NCBI GenBank assembly: GCA_937865685.1
Contig: CALMGU010000009.1
Span: forward strand, 1-54,036
From: an uncultured Alphaproteobacteria bacterium
Lineage (GTDB): Bacteria; Pseudomonadota; Alphaproteobacteria; Micropepsales; Micropepsaceae
DNA: 54,036 nt
Direction: 5' to 3'
The translations under genes and the position numbers were made by a program. Under the pieces are notes generated by a model, which had not been told where the DNA came from, ran no database searches, and worked only from the letters and a program-made list of their open reading frames with translations. Below are positions 38,055-46,608 of the stretch, one piece after another. The number at the start of each line of letters is the position of its first letter. Within the stretch, counting starts at the first letter, position 1.

Positions 38055-38083
38055 AACCTATGGGCGGGCCGTCATTTCGTCAA
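38055..38083 (-). promoter_or_regulatory. Candidate promoter of the asd leader transcript
   Basis: On the minus strand TTGACG (38083-38078) and TAGGTT (38060-38055) are separated by 17 bp. The -35 falls in the last purK codons. The predicted start is within a few bases of the leader ATG (38046). The -35 matches well; the -10 keeps only the key T, A and final T. Confidence 0.45.
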
Positions 38084-39163
38084 CGGCTTGAGCTGCGTCA
38101 TGTGGCCCATCTTACGGCCCAGCCGCGCCTCGCGCTTGCCGTAGAGGTGAAGGGCGCCCGCCCGCGCCAGGCTTTCCCAGGCCTGGGCCTCGGCCCCAAT
38201 GATGTTTTCCATCACCGCATCGGCATGACGGGCGGGATCGCCCAAAGGCCAGCCGGCCACGGCCCGGATATGCTGCTCGAACTGCGAACAGGCACAGGCT
38301 TCGATGGTCCAATGGCCGCTGTTATGCACCCTGGGCGCGATCTCGTTGACGGTGAGCGAACCGTCCTTGCCCACGAACAGTTCGACCGCCAGCACGCCCA
38401 CATAATCCAGCGCATCGGCGATGGTCTTGGCGATGGCCTTGGCGTCTTCGCCCTGTTTGCGGCTCAGCCGCCCCGGCACGATGGAGCGGCGCAGGATATG
38501 ATTTTCGTGAATATTTTCCGGCGGGTCATAGGCGGCGAAACTGCCATCCGCACCCCGCGCCGCCACCACTGACGCCTCGAACGCGAAATCGACAAAGCCT
38601 TCCAGGATGGACGGCTGGGACTTGAAGCGCCCGAAAGCCGCCGCCGTCTCTTCGGCATTTGCGACCTTGGCCTGGCCCTTGCCGTCATAGCCCAGGCGGC
38701 GGGTCTTGAGGATCGCGGGCCCGCCGATCGCAGCGAAAGCGGCCTTGGCATCATCCGCCGACGACACATCCGCGAAAGGCGCGGTCTTCAATCCCAGCGC
38801 GCGCACGAAATTCTTCTCGCTGAACCGGTCCTGGGTGATTTCCAGGGCCCGCTGGCCGGGGCGCACCGGCTTCAGGCTGGCCAGATGCGCGATGGCGTCG
38901 GAGGGCAGATTCTCGAATTCAAACGTGATCGCATCGCAGATCTCGGCAAAGCCGGTCAGCATGTTGGTTTCGTCATAGGGCGCAGCGATCTGCAGCGGCG
39001 TCACCTGGAATGCGGGCGCATGCAGTTCGTCATTGTAGATCGCGGCTTTCAGGCCCAGCCGCGCCGCCGCCATCGCCAGCATGCGGCCCAACTGGCCGCC
39101 GCCGATAATGCCGATAGTGCCGCCAGGCGGTACGGGCTTGTCCAGCGTTTTGGCGTCACTCAT
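38072..39163 (-). CDS. purK: 5-(Carboxyamino)imidazole ribonucleotide synthase
   Basis: An ATP-grasp enzyme that carboxylates AIR to N5-CAIR with ATP and bicarbonate in de novo purine synthesis. The N-terminal Rossmann-like part has [20 protein letters not shown]. Further on are [23 protein letters not shown] (ATP-binding Lys and glycine-rich loop), [13 protein letters not shown] and [14 protein letters not shown] (metal-binding Glu/Asn region), then [14 protein letters not shown]. Its 363 residues are normal. Its start overlaps the purE stop by 4 bp. A Thr-rich small frame begins 25 bp after its stop. Confidence 0.97.
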   Translation of the reverse strand: MSDAKTLDKPVPPGGTIGIIGGGQLGRMLAMAAARLGLKAAIYNDELHAPAFQVTPLQIAAPYDETNMLTGFAEICDAITFEFENLPSDAIAHLASLKPVRPGQRALEITQDRFSEKNFVRALGLKTAPFADVSSADDAKAAFAAIGGPAILKTRRLGYDGKGQAKVANAEETAAAFGRFKSQPSILEGFVDFAFEASVVAARGADGSFAAYDPPENIHENHILRRSIVPGRLSRKQGEDAKAIAKTIADALDYVGVLAVELFVGKDGSLTVNEIAPRVHNSGHWTIEACACSQFEQHIRAVAGWPLGDPARHADAVMENIIGAEAQAWESLARAGALHLYGKREARLGRKMGHMTQLKPLTK

Positions 39164-39642
39164 TTGGGCGACTTGCCGACCGAACGGGTCTGTTTCGCGC
39201 GCCAGGCCTTGAGCCGTTTGTCCAGCTTGGCGTCCTCAAGCGCGAGAATGGCGGCGGCATGAAGCGCCGCATTCTTGGCGCCCGCTTCGCCGATCGCGAA
39301 GGTCGCGACCGGCACCCCGCCCGGCATCTGAGCGATGGAAAGCAACGAATCCAGGCCCTTCAAAGCCCGGCTTTCCACCGGCACGCCCAGGACCGGCAGG
39401 GTGGTCATGCTGGCCACCATGCCGGGCAGATGCGCCGCCCCGCCCGCGCCCGCGATGATCGCTTTCAGGCCTCGTTCGCTTGCGCTTTTGGCATAGTCGG
39501 CCATCCGGTCGGGCGTGCGGTGGGCCGAAACGATGCGTGTCTCATACCCGACGCCCAAGGCGTCCAGCATGTCGGCCGCCGCCTTGAGGGTGGGCCAGTC
39601 GGACTGGCTGCCCATGATGATACCGATGGAAGGACGGGGCAT
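39160..39642 (-). CDS. purE: N5-CAIR mutase
   Basis: Class I PurE moves the carboxyl group of N5-CAIR to give CAIR, the step after PurK. The 160-residue protein has the active-site start [17 protein letters not shown], the catalytic His in [14 protein letters not shown] (about residue 44), [14 protein letters not shown] and [17 protein letters not shown]. The C-terminal tail is basic. purE-purK form a two-gene operon. The 189-bp gap upstream to the divergent diguanylate cyclase gene should hold its promoter; no riboswitch was seen there. Confidence 0.97.
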   Translation of the reverse strand: MPRPSIGIIMGSQSDWPTLKAAADMLDALGVGYETRIVSAHRTPDRMADYAKSASERGLKAIIAGAGGAAHLPGMVASMTTLPVLGVPVESRALKGLDSLLSIAQMPGGVPVATFAIGEAGAKNAALHAAAILALEDAKLDKRLKAWRAKQTRSVGKSPK

Positions 39643-39831
39643 GCTTCGAATCGCCTACTTTGTTGCTTTGTCGCGGTTCCGGACGAGTCTGGGACCGGCC
39701 GGCTCAGGAAGCGGCGCAGTATAGGGCGCAAAAACCCCAAGGAAAGAGGCCATATTTAAACTTCATTTGCCTATGGGCTACACTTCAGCCGTGTGCTTTG
39801 AGCATCGGTTGCGAATTGGGGGCCGCCCGTC

Positions 39832-40557
39832 ATGAAGATTGATCGTCCGGCCGCCGCCAGGCCCGCCCGGTCCGCCACGGCAGCCTATAGCCGCCGGACC
39901 GAAGGCACGCCCGCGCCGGGTGCGGCAGATGGCGTGCTGCCGGTCGCCAGCGTGTTGGGCGTTCCCGAAGCCGAATTCACGCCCCGGGTGCGCGACGCCA
40001 TCATGGGACTGATGAACGAAGTGGACAATCTGCGCCGCGAACTGGCCCAGACCCGCGCCCGCTTGGACGAAGCGGAAAAAGCCGCCGACCAGGATCACAT
40101 GCTGCCCCTGCTCAACCGGCGCGCCTTTGTGCGCGAGCTGACCCGCTATATCGCCTTCGCGGACCGCTACAACACGCCTGCTTCGCTGATCTATTTCGAC
40201 CTCAATCACCTGAAGGTCACCAATGACACGCTGGGTCATGCGGCGGGAGACGCGGTGCTGACGCAATTCTCCAAGGTTCTGCTGGCGCATGTGCGCGAAA
40301 GCGATTGCGTGGGCCGGTTGGGCGGCGACGAATTCGCCATCCTGCTGTCGCACGCCACCTACGATCATGCACTGAAAAAGGCCGATGCGCTGGCCGATGC
40401 GGTGCAGACCCAGCCCGCCGAATGGAACGGTCATGCCATTCCCGTCAGCTTCGCCTATGGCGCTTTCGAGCTGAAAGCCGGCGACAATGCCGACGCCGCC
40501 ATCGCCCGTGCCGATGAAGCGATGTATGCGCAAAAACGCGCGAGCAAAGCCGAATAA
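39832..40557 (+). CDS. Diguanylate cyclase (GGDEF domain)
   Basis: It makes cyclic di-GMP from two GTP. The N-terminal 70 residues are Ala/Pro-rich and low-complexity, followed by a coiled coil (VDNLRRELAQTRARLDEAE, about 62-85) that should dimerise the enzyme, and a GGDEF domain with no separate sensor domain. The active site GRLGGDEFAILL is intact, as is YFDLNHLKVTNDTLGHAAGD. The inhibitory I-site RxxD is present as RESD exactly five residues before GGDEF, so product inhibition is likely. 241 residues. It could act on the polysaccharide systems in this window, but no direct link is visible. Confidence 0.93.
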   Translation: MKIDRPAAARPARSATAAYSRRTEGTPAPGAADGVLPVASVLGVPEAEFTPRVRDAIMGLMNEVDNLRRELAQTRARLDEAEKAADQDHMLPLLNRRAFVRELTRYIAFADRYNTPASLIYFDLNHLKVTNDTLGHAAGDAVLTQFSKVLLAHVRESDCVGRLGGDEFAILLSHATYDHALKKADALADAVQTQPAEWNGHAIPVSFAYGAFELKAGDNADAAIARADEAMYAQKRASKAE

Positions 40558-40558
40558 A

Positions 40559-40760
40559 GGCGCGCGTCTTTTGTGCCCTGAGTTCGTCGCGCGTGCTGTG
40601 AGCCATGTCACGCGCAGCGTGCGAGCAGGTCCAGTGGACCTGCGAGAATGGCGAACGCCGCGAGCCTGAGCGAGCGGCCGGGTTACGAGGACAGTTGCCG
40701 CGCGTTGCCTACGCTGTCGCTAGGCAACCCTGCTCAGGTCACAAAATCCATCGCGCCGAG
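40559..40760 (+). repeat. Intergenic hairpin repeat, copy C (after the GGDEF gene)
   Basis: About 200 bp matching copy D (45456-45636) from GTCGCGCGTGCTGTGAGCCA to the end at TCGCGCCGAG. The core stem is GCAGGTCC (40625-40632), loop AGT, GGACCTGC (40636-40643). An upstream CACGC-GCA-GCGTG mini-hairpin is replaced in copy D by CGCGC-GGA-GCGCG. The middle section differs between copies; here it forms GTTGCCTA (40704-40711) paired with TAGGCAAC (40721-40728). Confidence 0.8.
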
Positions 40761-40770
40761 CAATTCCCAT

Positions 40771-40801
40771 AAAAAAGGCGCGTCTTTCGACGCGCCTTTT
40801 T
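40771..40801. terminator. Bidirectional terminator between the GGDEF gene and icd
   Basis: AAAAAAGGCGCGTC, loop TTTC, GACGCGCCTTTTT: an 8-bp perfect GC-rich stem with A/T runs on both sides, between convergent genes. Confidence 0.93.
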
Positions 40802-40820
40802 CAAATCGAAGCCAAATGGA

Positions 40821-42038
40821 TTAGCCCATCGCCTTTTGAAGATTGGAGTCGACCTTGTCGAGGAAGCCCTCGGTGGTCAGCCATTTTTGATCGGGGCCGA
40901 CCAGCAGCGCCAGATCTTTGGTCATGTCGCCGGCTTCCACGGTGTCGACGCAGACTTTTTCCAACGTGGCCGCGAACTTGGCCAGCTTGGCATTGTCGTC
41001 CAGCTTGGCGCGATGGGCCAGGCCACGGGTCCAGGCGAAGATCGAAGCGATGGAGTTGGTGGAGGTGGACTTGCCCTTCTGATGTTCGCGGTAATGGCGG
41101 GTCACCGTGCCATGCGCGGCTTCGGCTTCCACGGTCTTGCCGTCGGGCGTCATCAGCACCGATGTCATCAGGCCCAGCGAGCCGAAGCCCTGCGCCACCG
41201 TGTCGGACTGCACGTCGCCATCATAATTTTTGCAGGCCCAAACATAGCCGCCGCTCCACTTCAGCGCCGAGGCCACCATGTCGTCGATCAGGCGATGCTC
41301 GTAGGTGATGCCGGCATCCTTGAACTTGGCGGCGAACTCCGCGTCGAACACTTCCTGGAACAGATCCTTGAAGCGGCCGTCATAGGCTTTGAGGATGGTG
41401 TTCTTGGTCGACAGATAGACCGGATATTTGCGGTTGAGGCCGTAATTCATCGAGGCGCGGGCGAAGTCGCGGATGCTGTCGTCCAGATTGTACATCGCCA
41501 TGGCGACACCCGAGCCGGGCGCCTTGAACACTTCATGTTCGATCACCTTGCCGTCCTCGCCCACGAATTTGATGGTGAGCGTGCCTTTGCCGGGGAAGCG
41601 GAAATCGGTGGCGCGATATTGGTCGCCGAAGGCATGGCGGCCGATCACGATGGGCTGGGTCCAGCCCGGCACCAGGCGCGGCACATTCTTGCAGATGATG
41701 GGCTCGCGGAAGATCACCCCGCCCAGAATGTTGCGGATGGTGCCGTTGGGCGACTTCCACATCTTCTTGAGCTTGAATTCCTCCACCCGCGCTTCGTCCG
41801 GGGTGATGGTGGCGCACTTCACGCCCACGCCGTATTTCTTGATCGCTTCGGCGCTGTCGACCGTGACCTTGTCGTCGGTAGCGTCGCGATGCTCGACCGA
41901 CAGGTCGTAATAATGCAGGTCCACGTCCAGATAGGGCAGGATCAGCTTCTTCTTGATGAGATCCCAGATGATGCGGGTCATCTCGTCGCCATCGAGCTCG
42001 ACGACCGGGTTGGCGACCTTGATCTTGTCCATGAACAT
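40821..42038 (-). CDS. icd: NADP-dependent isocitrate dehydrogenase
   Basis: It oxidatively decarboxylates isocitrate to 2-oxoglutarate, making NADPH; both products feed the glutamate synthase encoded at 17800-23982. This is the eukaryote-like dimeric type II form (405 residues): [19 protein letters not shown], then [38 protein letters not shown] with substrate-binding Ser/Asn/Arg, [13 protein letters not shown] [19 protein letters not shown] with the metal Asp residues, and [17 protein letters not shown] for NADP. ATG 42038 has GAGG five bases upstream; a second ATG lies two codons later. It stands alone, divergent from the methyltransferase gene. Confidence 0.97.
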   Translation of the reverse strand: MFMDKIKVANPVVELDGDEMTRIIWDLIKKKLILPYLDVDLHYYDLSVEHRDATDDKVTVDSAEAIKKYGVGVKCATITPDEARVEEFKLKKMWKSPNGTIRNILGGVIFREPIICKNVPRLVPGWTQPIVIGRHAFGDQYRATDFRFPGKGTLTIKFVGEDGKVIEHEVFKAPGSGVAMAMYNLDDSIRDFARASMNYGLNRKYPVYLSTKNTILKAYDGRFKDLFQEVFDAEFAAKFKDAGITYEHRLIDDMVASALKWSGGYVWACKNYDGDVQSDTVAQGFGSLGLMTSVLMTPDGKTVEAEAAHGTVTRHYREHQKGKSTSTNSIASIFAWTRGLAHRAKLDDNAKLAKFAATLEKVCVDTVEAGDMTKDLALLVGPDQKWLTTEGFLDKVDSNLQKAMG

Positions 42039-42130
42039 GGTTCCTCTGAAGGGGGCCTCGAAAGATGGGGCGGGAGTGGCTATAGCGGGGCCTCAAATAG
42101 CCCGTGGAAACCCACCCGTCAAAGGCGCAG

Positions 42131-42868
42131 ATGACCGCCCCCGCCGTGATCCTCAGCCGCCCCCAGATGGGCGAAAATATCGGCGCCGCCGCCCGGGCGA
42201 TGAAGAATTTCGGGCTGTCGGACCTTCGGTTGATCGCCCCCCAATGCGAATGGCCCAACGACCGCGCCATGATCCTGGCTTCGGGGGCGGGCGATATCAT
42301 CCAAGCGGCCCGCGTCTTTCCCACTGCCGCCGAAGCGATGGCCGACATCCGGATGCTGCTGGCCACCACGGCGCGGGGCCGCGACGTGCTGCGCGAGATT
42401 CTCACTCCGGAAGCCGCGGCCCGGCGGCTGCGCACCGCCACGGCGCAAGGACTGAAGACCGCGATCCTGTTCGGCAGCGAACGGGCGGGCCTGGACAATG
42501 ACGAAATGTCGCTGGCCGAAGCCGCGATCACCATCCCGACCTCTCAATTCCCCTCGCTCAATCTGGGCCAGGCGGTGCTTCTTCTGGGTTATGAATGGCT
42601 GAAATCCGCCGACGCCACGCCCCCCGTCCGCACCCGCAAGACCACGGCCCTGCCTTCCTCCCGCGCCGACCTGATCGGGCTGTTCGAGCATCTGGAGCGC
42701 GAATTGGACGCAGCCCAGTTCTTCTTCCCGCCCGAGAAGAAAGAGGCGATGGTGCGCAATGTCCGGGCCATGATCTTGCGCTCGCATCTCAGCGACCAGG
42801 AAACCCGCACCATTCGCGGCATGATCGTGGCGCTGACGAAAAACAAATACCGGGGCAAGCCCCGCTGA
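42131..42868 (+). CDS. TrmJ-like SPOUT RNA 2'-O-methyltransferase
   Basis: A 245-residue SPOUT-fold methyltransferase, closest in look to TrmJ, which methylates the 2'-O of position 32 in tRNA. Motif 1 is VILSRPQMGENIGAAARAMK. The knot-forming SAM site is AILFGSERAGLDNDEM (about residue 118) and IPTSQFPSLNLGQAVLLLGY (about 140). A C-terminal helical extension (LIGLFEHLERELDAAQFF) is characteristic of the TrmJ group. ATG 42131 with AAGG upstream is preferred over GTG 42104. The ccmI-like gene starts 10 bp after its stop. Confidence 0.9.
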   Translation: MTAPAVILSRPQMGENIGAAARAMKNFGLSDLRLIAPQCEWPNDRAMILASGAGDIIQAARVFPTAAEAMADIRMLLATTARGRDVLREILTPEAAARRLRTATAQGLKTAILFGSERAGLDNDEMSLAEAAITIPTSQFPSLNLGQAVLLLGYEWLKSADATPPVRTRKTTALPSSRADLIGLFEHLERELDAAQFFFPPEKKEAMVRNVRAMILRSHLSDQETRTIRGMIVALTKNKYRGKPR

Positions 42869-42878
42869 TGGGAAACAA

Positions 42879-43808
42879 GTGAGCGCTGTCCTTTATATCG
42901 GCGTGTTGGTGGTGGTGCTGGCGGCGGTCGCCTTCGCCGTCATGCCGCTGTGGCTCACCAGGGAGCATCGGCCAGGCGAAGTGGGAACCGGTTCGCCGTC
43001 CGGCCGTGCGACCCAACAAAAAGGGCGGCCTGTTTTGGCCGCCGCGCTGGCGCTGTTCCTGCTCGGCATCGGCGGCGGCACCTATTGGATGCTGGGCCAG
43101 CCCTATCTCGCCTGGCGCTCCGCCCAAGGCACCGAGACCCGCGACGTCAATGGCCTGATCGCGCTTCTGATCAAGCGTGTCCGCGCCGCGCCGGACGATC
43201 TGCAGGCCTGGGTGTATCTGGGCCGCGGTTACATGGGCGTGGGTGACGCGGGCGATGCCGCCAAGGCCTATGGCCGCGCCGTCGCCCTGGCCAACGGCAG
43301 CGGTCATCCCGATGCCGGGCTGGATACGCTCTATGGCGAAGCCTTGGTGGCCCAGGCCAATGGCGAAGTGGGCGCCGAAGCCGAAGCCGCGTTCCGCGCA
43401 GCGTTGAAACTGGACCCCAAGGAACAGGCCGCCCGGTATTTCATCGCCCAGGCCCAGGCCGCGCGGGGCGACAAGCAAGGCGCGCTGACGATCCTGAACG
43501 AATTGCTGGCGGAGACGCCGGACAAATCTCCCCTGCGCCAGACATTGATCGACCGCATCGCGCTGTTGACGGCGCAAGGCGGCGGCGGGGCCCCCGATCC
43601 CAAGGCGATGGTGGCAGGCCTGGCGGCGCGCCTCAAAGACAATCCCGACGATGCCGCCGGATGGCAGCGCCTGATCCGCGCCTACAGCGTCTTGGGTCAG
43701 CGCGCCGAGGCACAGGAAGCGCTGACTACCGCGCGAAAGACATTCGCCGGCAAAAGTGACGTGCTGGCTGAGCTTGATGCGCAGGCCAAGGAACTCAAGC
43801 TGGACTGA
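42879..43808 (+). CDS. CcmI/CycH-like cytochrome c maturation TPR protein
   Basis: A 309-residue membrane protein resembling CcmI, the apocytochrome chaperone of the heme-ligation complex. There are two N-terminal membrane helices (about 4-24 and 51-71) and a periplasmic TPR region (DLQAWVYLGRGYMGVGDAGD and DDAAGWQRLIRAYSVLGQRA). The cytoplasmic loop between the helices, usually a long leucine-zipper-like stretch, is short here and coded by a palindromic repeat (42961-43024). GTG 42879 is the start, with GGAAAC upstream. The other ccm genes are not nearby, so the exact role is less certain. Its end overlaps the convergent cinA-like gene by 14 bp. Confidence 0.8.
   Translation: MSAVLYIGVLVVVLAAVAFAVMPLWLTREHRPGEVGTGSPSGRATQQKGRPVLAAALALFLLGIGGGTYWMLGQPYLAWRSAQGTETRDVNGLIALLIKRVRAAPDDLQAWVYLGRGYMGVGDAGDAAKAYGRAVALANGSGHPDAGLDTLYGEALVAQANGEVGAEAEAAFRAALKLDPKEQAARYFIAQAQAARGDKQGALTILNELLAETPDKSPLRQTLIDRIALLTAQGGGGAPDPKAMVAGLAARLKDNPDDAAGWQRLIRAYSVLGQRAEAQEALTTARKTFAGKSDVLAELDAQAKELKLD
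42961..43024 (+). repeat. Palindromic repeat inserted in frame in the ccmI-like gene
   Basis: The DNA coding for REHRPGEVGTGSPSGRATQQ matches the intergenic element at 34941-35037 block by block: GAGCA-CGGCCAGG, AAGTGGGA, ACCGGTT, CCGTCCGGCC, TGCG, AACAAAAA. It contains the stem GGCGAA (42975-42980)/TTCGCC (42992-42997). It has a length compatible with the reading frame and lies in a loop between two membrane helices, where extra residues are tolerated. Confidence 0.7.
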
Positions 43809-44544
43809 CCCGCTCCGGCACCGCGCCCAGCTCCACGATCATCGCTTCGATTGCTTTCGCTGCCGCTTCGACCGCCTCCGCATCGCGCGACCGCGCCACC
43901 AGTTGCGCGCCGAAACGTCCGTCCCGATACCAGGGATAAGATCCGATGGCGGTCTGCGGGAACGCCTTCTGGATATCCGATAATCCTTGCGCGATGGCGC
44001 CTTCCGGCAGATCCGCCGACACGGTGACGGACTTCACGGTCTCGCCTCGCGGCAGGCGGGTGACGATCTCCTCCATCATCGCCCGCATCACCATGGGCAC
44101 TCCGGCCATCACGAAAACATTGCCGACTTGAAATCCCGGCGCCACCGAAGCGCTGTTCTTGATCAAGGCGCCGCCGTCGGGAATGCGGGCCATGCGCTTG
44201 CGCGCGTCATTGAACTGACCCTTTTCATAGCGCGCTTCCAGCGCCGCATAGGCTTCCGGGTGATAGCCGATGCCCACGCCGAAGGCCTTGGCCACGGCAT
44301 CGGCGGTGATGTCGTCATGGGTGGGTCCGATGCCGCCGGTGGTGAAGACAAAATCATAGCGCGAGCGAAGCGCGTTCAACGCCGCCACGATCTCATCCTC
44401 GTCATCGCCCACCACCCGCACTTCCTTCAGGTCGATGCCCAGGCTGGTCAGCTGGCGGGCGACGTAATTGCTGTTGGTGTCCTGGGTGCGGCCCGACAGG
44501 ATTTCATCGCCGATCACCAGCATGGCCGCGGTCGAAACAGTCAT
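43795..44544 (-). CDS. CinA N-terminal-type molybdopterin-binding domain protein
   Basis: A 249-residue protein with the MoaB/MogA-like fold found at the N-terminus of CinA (competence/damage-inducible protein; some members hydrolyse ADP-ribose or NMN-related pyrophosphates). Motifs are AAMLVIGDEILSGRTQDTNS, FVFTTGGIGPTHDDITADAV and FVMAGVPMVMRAMMEE. The C-terminal nicotinamide mononucleotide deamidase domain of full CinA is missing, as in many alphaproteobacterial stand-alone versions. Its 3' end overlaps the convergent ccmI-like gene by 14 bp. It is divergent from map, with 63 bp between them. Confidence 0.9.
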   Translation of the reverse strand: MTVSTAAMLVIGDEILSGRTQDTNSNYVARQLTSLGIDLKEVRVVGDDEDEIVAALNALRSRYDFVFTTGGIGPTHDDITADAVAKAFGVGIGYHPEAYAALEARYEKGQFNDARKRMARIPDGGALIKNSASVAPGFQVGNVFVMAGVPMVMRAMMEEIVTRLPRGETVKSVTVSADLPEGAIAQGLSDIQKAFPQTAIGSYPWYRDGRFGAQLVARSRDAEAVEAAAKAIEAMIVELGAVPERVSPA

Positions 44545-44607
44545 GAAACTTTTTCCTGGCAGGTTTGGCCCTAGAAAAACCCCAGCTTTTGCTTATATTC
44601 AAGCCCA

Positions 44608-45441
44608 ATGACCCTTATTCCCGACGCTGATTCCTTCGAAGCCGCCCGCAAGGCGCATTTCGCCGTGACCCTGCACAATCCGGCGGATTTCGAAGGCATG
44701 CGCCGGGCCGGCCGCCTGGCCGCCGAAGTGCTGGACCTGCTGGTTCCCCTGGTGAAGCCGGGCGTGACCACCGCGGCGCTGGACAAGGTCGCTTACGATT
44801 ATGTCGTGTCCCATGGCGCGCTTCCCGCCTGCCTGGGCTATCGCGGCTACCGCCACACGGTCTGCACCTCGATCAATCATGTGGTCTGTCACGGGATTCC
44901 AGGCGACAAGCCGCTGCGCGATGGCGACATCGTGAATATCGACGTCACCGTCATCCTCGACGGCTGGCACGGCGACACCAGCCGGATGTATCCGGTGGGC
45001 GATGTGAAATTGAAGCCGATGCGGCTGATCGACATCACTTACGAAGCCATGATGCGCGGCATCGCGGCGGTAAAGCCGGGCGCCACCACCGGCGATATCG
45101 GCCACGCCATTCAAAGCTATGCCGAAGGCCAGGAACGCTGCGCCGTGGTGCGCGATTTCTGCGGTCACGGCTTGGGGCGCATATTCCACGCCCTGCCCAA
45201 CATCGTGCATTACGGCAAGCCGGGACATGGCATGGCGCTGAAGCCTGGCATGTTCTTCACCATCGAGCCGATGATCAATCTGGGCAATTATGGCGTCAAA
45301 GTCCTGGGCGATGGCTGGACCGCGGTGACGCGCGACCGCTCGCTGTCGGCGCAGTTCGAACATGCGGTGGGGGTGACGGAGAATGGGGTCGAAATCTTCA
45401 CTCTGTCGCCCAAAGGTCTCGACAAGCCTCCCTACGGTTGA
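44608..45441 (+). CDS. map: Methionine aminopeptidase type I
   Basis: It removes the initiator Met after deformylation. The metal ligands are all present: VNIDVTVILDGWHGDTSRMY (two Asp), CGHGLGRIFHALPNI (His), FFTIEPMI (Glu) and LSAQFEHAVGVTENG (Glu). The substrate-specificity Cys is in YRGYRHTVCTSINHVVCHG. The 277-residue length includes an N-terminal extension of about 20 residues compared with the shortest forms. ATG 44608 follows an AT-rich TTTGCTTATATTC stretch that may hold the promoter. It is followed by repeat copy D and then radC on the same strand. Confidence 0.97.
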   Translation: MTLIPDADSFEAARKAHFAVTLHNPADFEGMRRAGRLAAEVLDLLVPLVKPGVTTAALDKVAYDYVVSHGALPACLGYRGYRHTVCTSINHVVCHGIPGDKPLRDGDIVNIDVTVILDGWHGDTSRMYPVGDVKLKPMRLIDITYEAMMRGIAAVKPGATTGDIGHAIQSYAEGQERCAVVRDFCGHGLGRIFHALPNIVHYGKPGHGMALKPGMFFTIEPMINLGNYGVKVLGDGWTAVTRDRSLSAQFEHAVGVTENGVEIFTLSPKGLDKPPYG

Positions 45442-45455
45442 AGCCAAATATCAGG

Positions 45456-45636
45456 GGCGCAGGTCTTTTGCCCGCTGGCGTCGTCGCGCGTGCTGTGAGC
45501 CATGTCGCGCGGAGCGCGCGAGCAGGTCCAGTGGACCTGCGAGAGTGGCGAACGCCGCGAGCATGAGCGAGCGGCCGGGCCACGAGCGCTATTATCGCGA
45601 CGCTCCTAGCCACCGAACAAAACTCCTCGCGCCGCG
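45456..45636 (+). repeat. Intergenic hairpin repeat, copy D (map-radC)
   Basis: The stem is GCAGGTCC (45522-45529), loop AGT, GGACCTGC (45533-45540), preceded by CGCGC-GGA-GCGCG and followed by GGCGAACGCCGCGAGCATGA and GCGAGCGGCC as in copies A and C. A variable section (GAGCG...CGCTC hairpin) leads to an end shared with copy C. It fills most of the 216-bp gap between map and radC. Confidence 0.8.
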
Positions 45637-45657
45637 ATTGTTGCAGAAGATCGCGTA

Positions 45658-46365
45658 ATGGCGCCCAAGAAATCCGATTCAGCGATAGATAAAGCTGATC
45701 CCAATGCCGGCCATCGCGAACGGTTGCGCGCCCGCTTCGTCAAAGGCGGGGCCGCCGCCATGCCCGATTACGAATTGCTGGAACTGACATTGTTCGCCGC
45801 CGTGCCGCGCAAGGACACCAAGCCCTTGGCCAAAACATTGCTGGCGCGGTTCGGCGGCTTTGCCGATGTGATCGCCGCGCCGCGCGAAAGGCTGCTGGAG
45901 ATTCCCGGCGTGGGCGATGCGGTGGTGAGCCAGCTGAAAATCGTGGAAGCCGCCGCCGCGCGCCTGGCCCAGACCCGCGTGATCGGCCGACCGGCGCTGT
46001 CGTCCTGGACGGCGCTGTTGGACTACTGCATGGCGGTGATGGCCCGCGCCCCCGCCGAGGAATTCCACGTCCTGTTCCTGGATCGCAAGAATGTGCTGAT
46101 CGCCGATGAAGTGCAGGCGCGCGGCACCGTGGACCACACGCCGGTCTATCCTCGCGAGATCGTCAAGCGGGCGCTGGAACACAGCGCCTCAGCGATCATC
46201 CTGGTGCACAATCACCCCAGCGGCGATCCCACGCCATCCAAGGCGGATATCGCGATGACGCGAGAGGTCGCGGCGGCCGCCAAGGCGTTGGGGATCGCCA
46301 TCCACGATCATCTGGTGATCGGCCGGAGCGGCCATGCCAGCTTCAAGAGCCTGGGCCTGCTCTAA
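45658..46365 (+). CDS. radC: RadC-family JAB/MPN domain protein
   Basis: A 235-residue RadC protein. The N-terminal helix-hairpin-helix part has [19 protein letters not shown]. The C-terminal JAB1/MPN domain has the metalloprotease-like motif [16 protein letters not shown] with His-x-His and Asp ligands and an upstream Glu in [17 protein letters not shown] direct repair role is doubtful in the family; some members help natural transformation or recombination. ATG 45658 follows the repeat region. Its last 4 bp overlap the end of the convergent small membrane-protein gene. Confidence 0.95.
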   Translation: MAPKKSDSAIDKADPNAGHRERLRARFVKGGAAAMPDYELLELTLFAAVPRKDTKPLAKTLLARFGGFADVIAAPRERLLEIPGVGDAVVSQLKIVEAAAARLAQTRVIGRPALSSWTALLDYCMAVMARAPAEEFHVLFLDRKNVLIADEVQARGTVDHTPVYPREIVKRALEHSASAIILVHNHPSGDPTPSKADIAMTREVAAAAKALGIAIHDHLVIGRSGHASFKSLGLL

Positions 46366-46580
46366 GAGAGCTCGGGCCGGCTTTTCGCAAGCAACCGGCG
46401 GACCACATGGCCTTTCCACATCCAGAGGCCCGATAGCGCGATCGCCGGTAAGAACACGAACCGCGTAGGAAACGCATAGTCGGGCAGGACTTCGAACGGG
46501 CTATAGATATACCCGATAATGGGGATCGCCAGGATCAAATGGACGGTCCGGAAAATCGCGCGCTTGGTGGTCTCTTTCAT
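46362..46580 (-). CDS. Small two-helix membrane protein, unknown function
   Basis: A 72-residue protein with hydrophobic segments at about 12-28 ([14 protein letters not shown]) and 40-56 ([15 protein letters not shown]), and charged ends. I do not recognise a named family, but the length, start codon and hydrophobic pattern look like a real gene. It overlaps the radC end by 4 bp on the opposite strand and lies 28 bp after the DUF1801 gene on the same strand, so it may be the last gene of the ArsR-SRPBCC-DUF1801 transcript. Confidence 0.65.
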   Translation of the reverse strand: MKETTKRAIFRTVHLILAIPIIGYIYSPFEVLPDYAFPTRFVFLPAIALSGLWMWKGHVVRRLLAKSRPELS

Positions 46581-46608
46581 GGCTGGTCTTCCCGGCTTTG
46601 CGCGCGAA

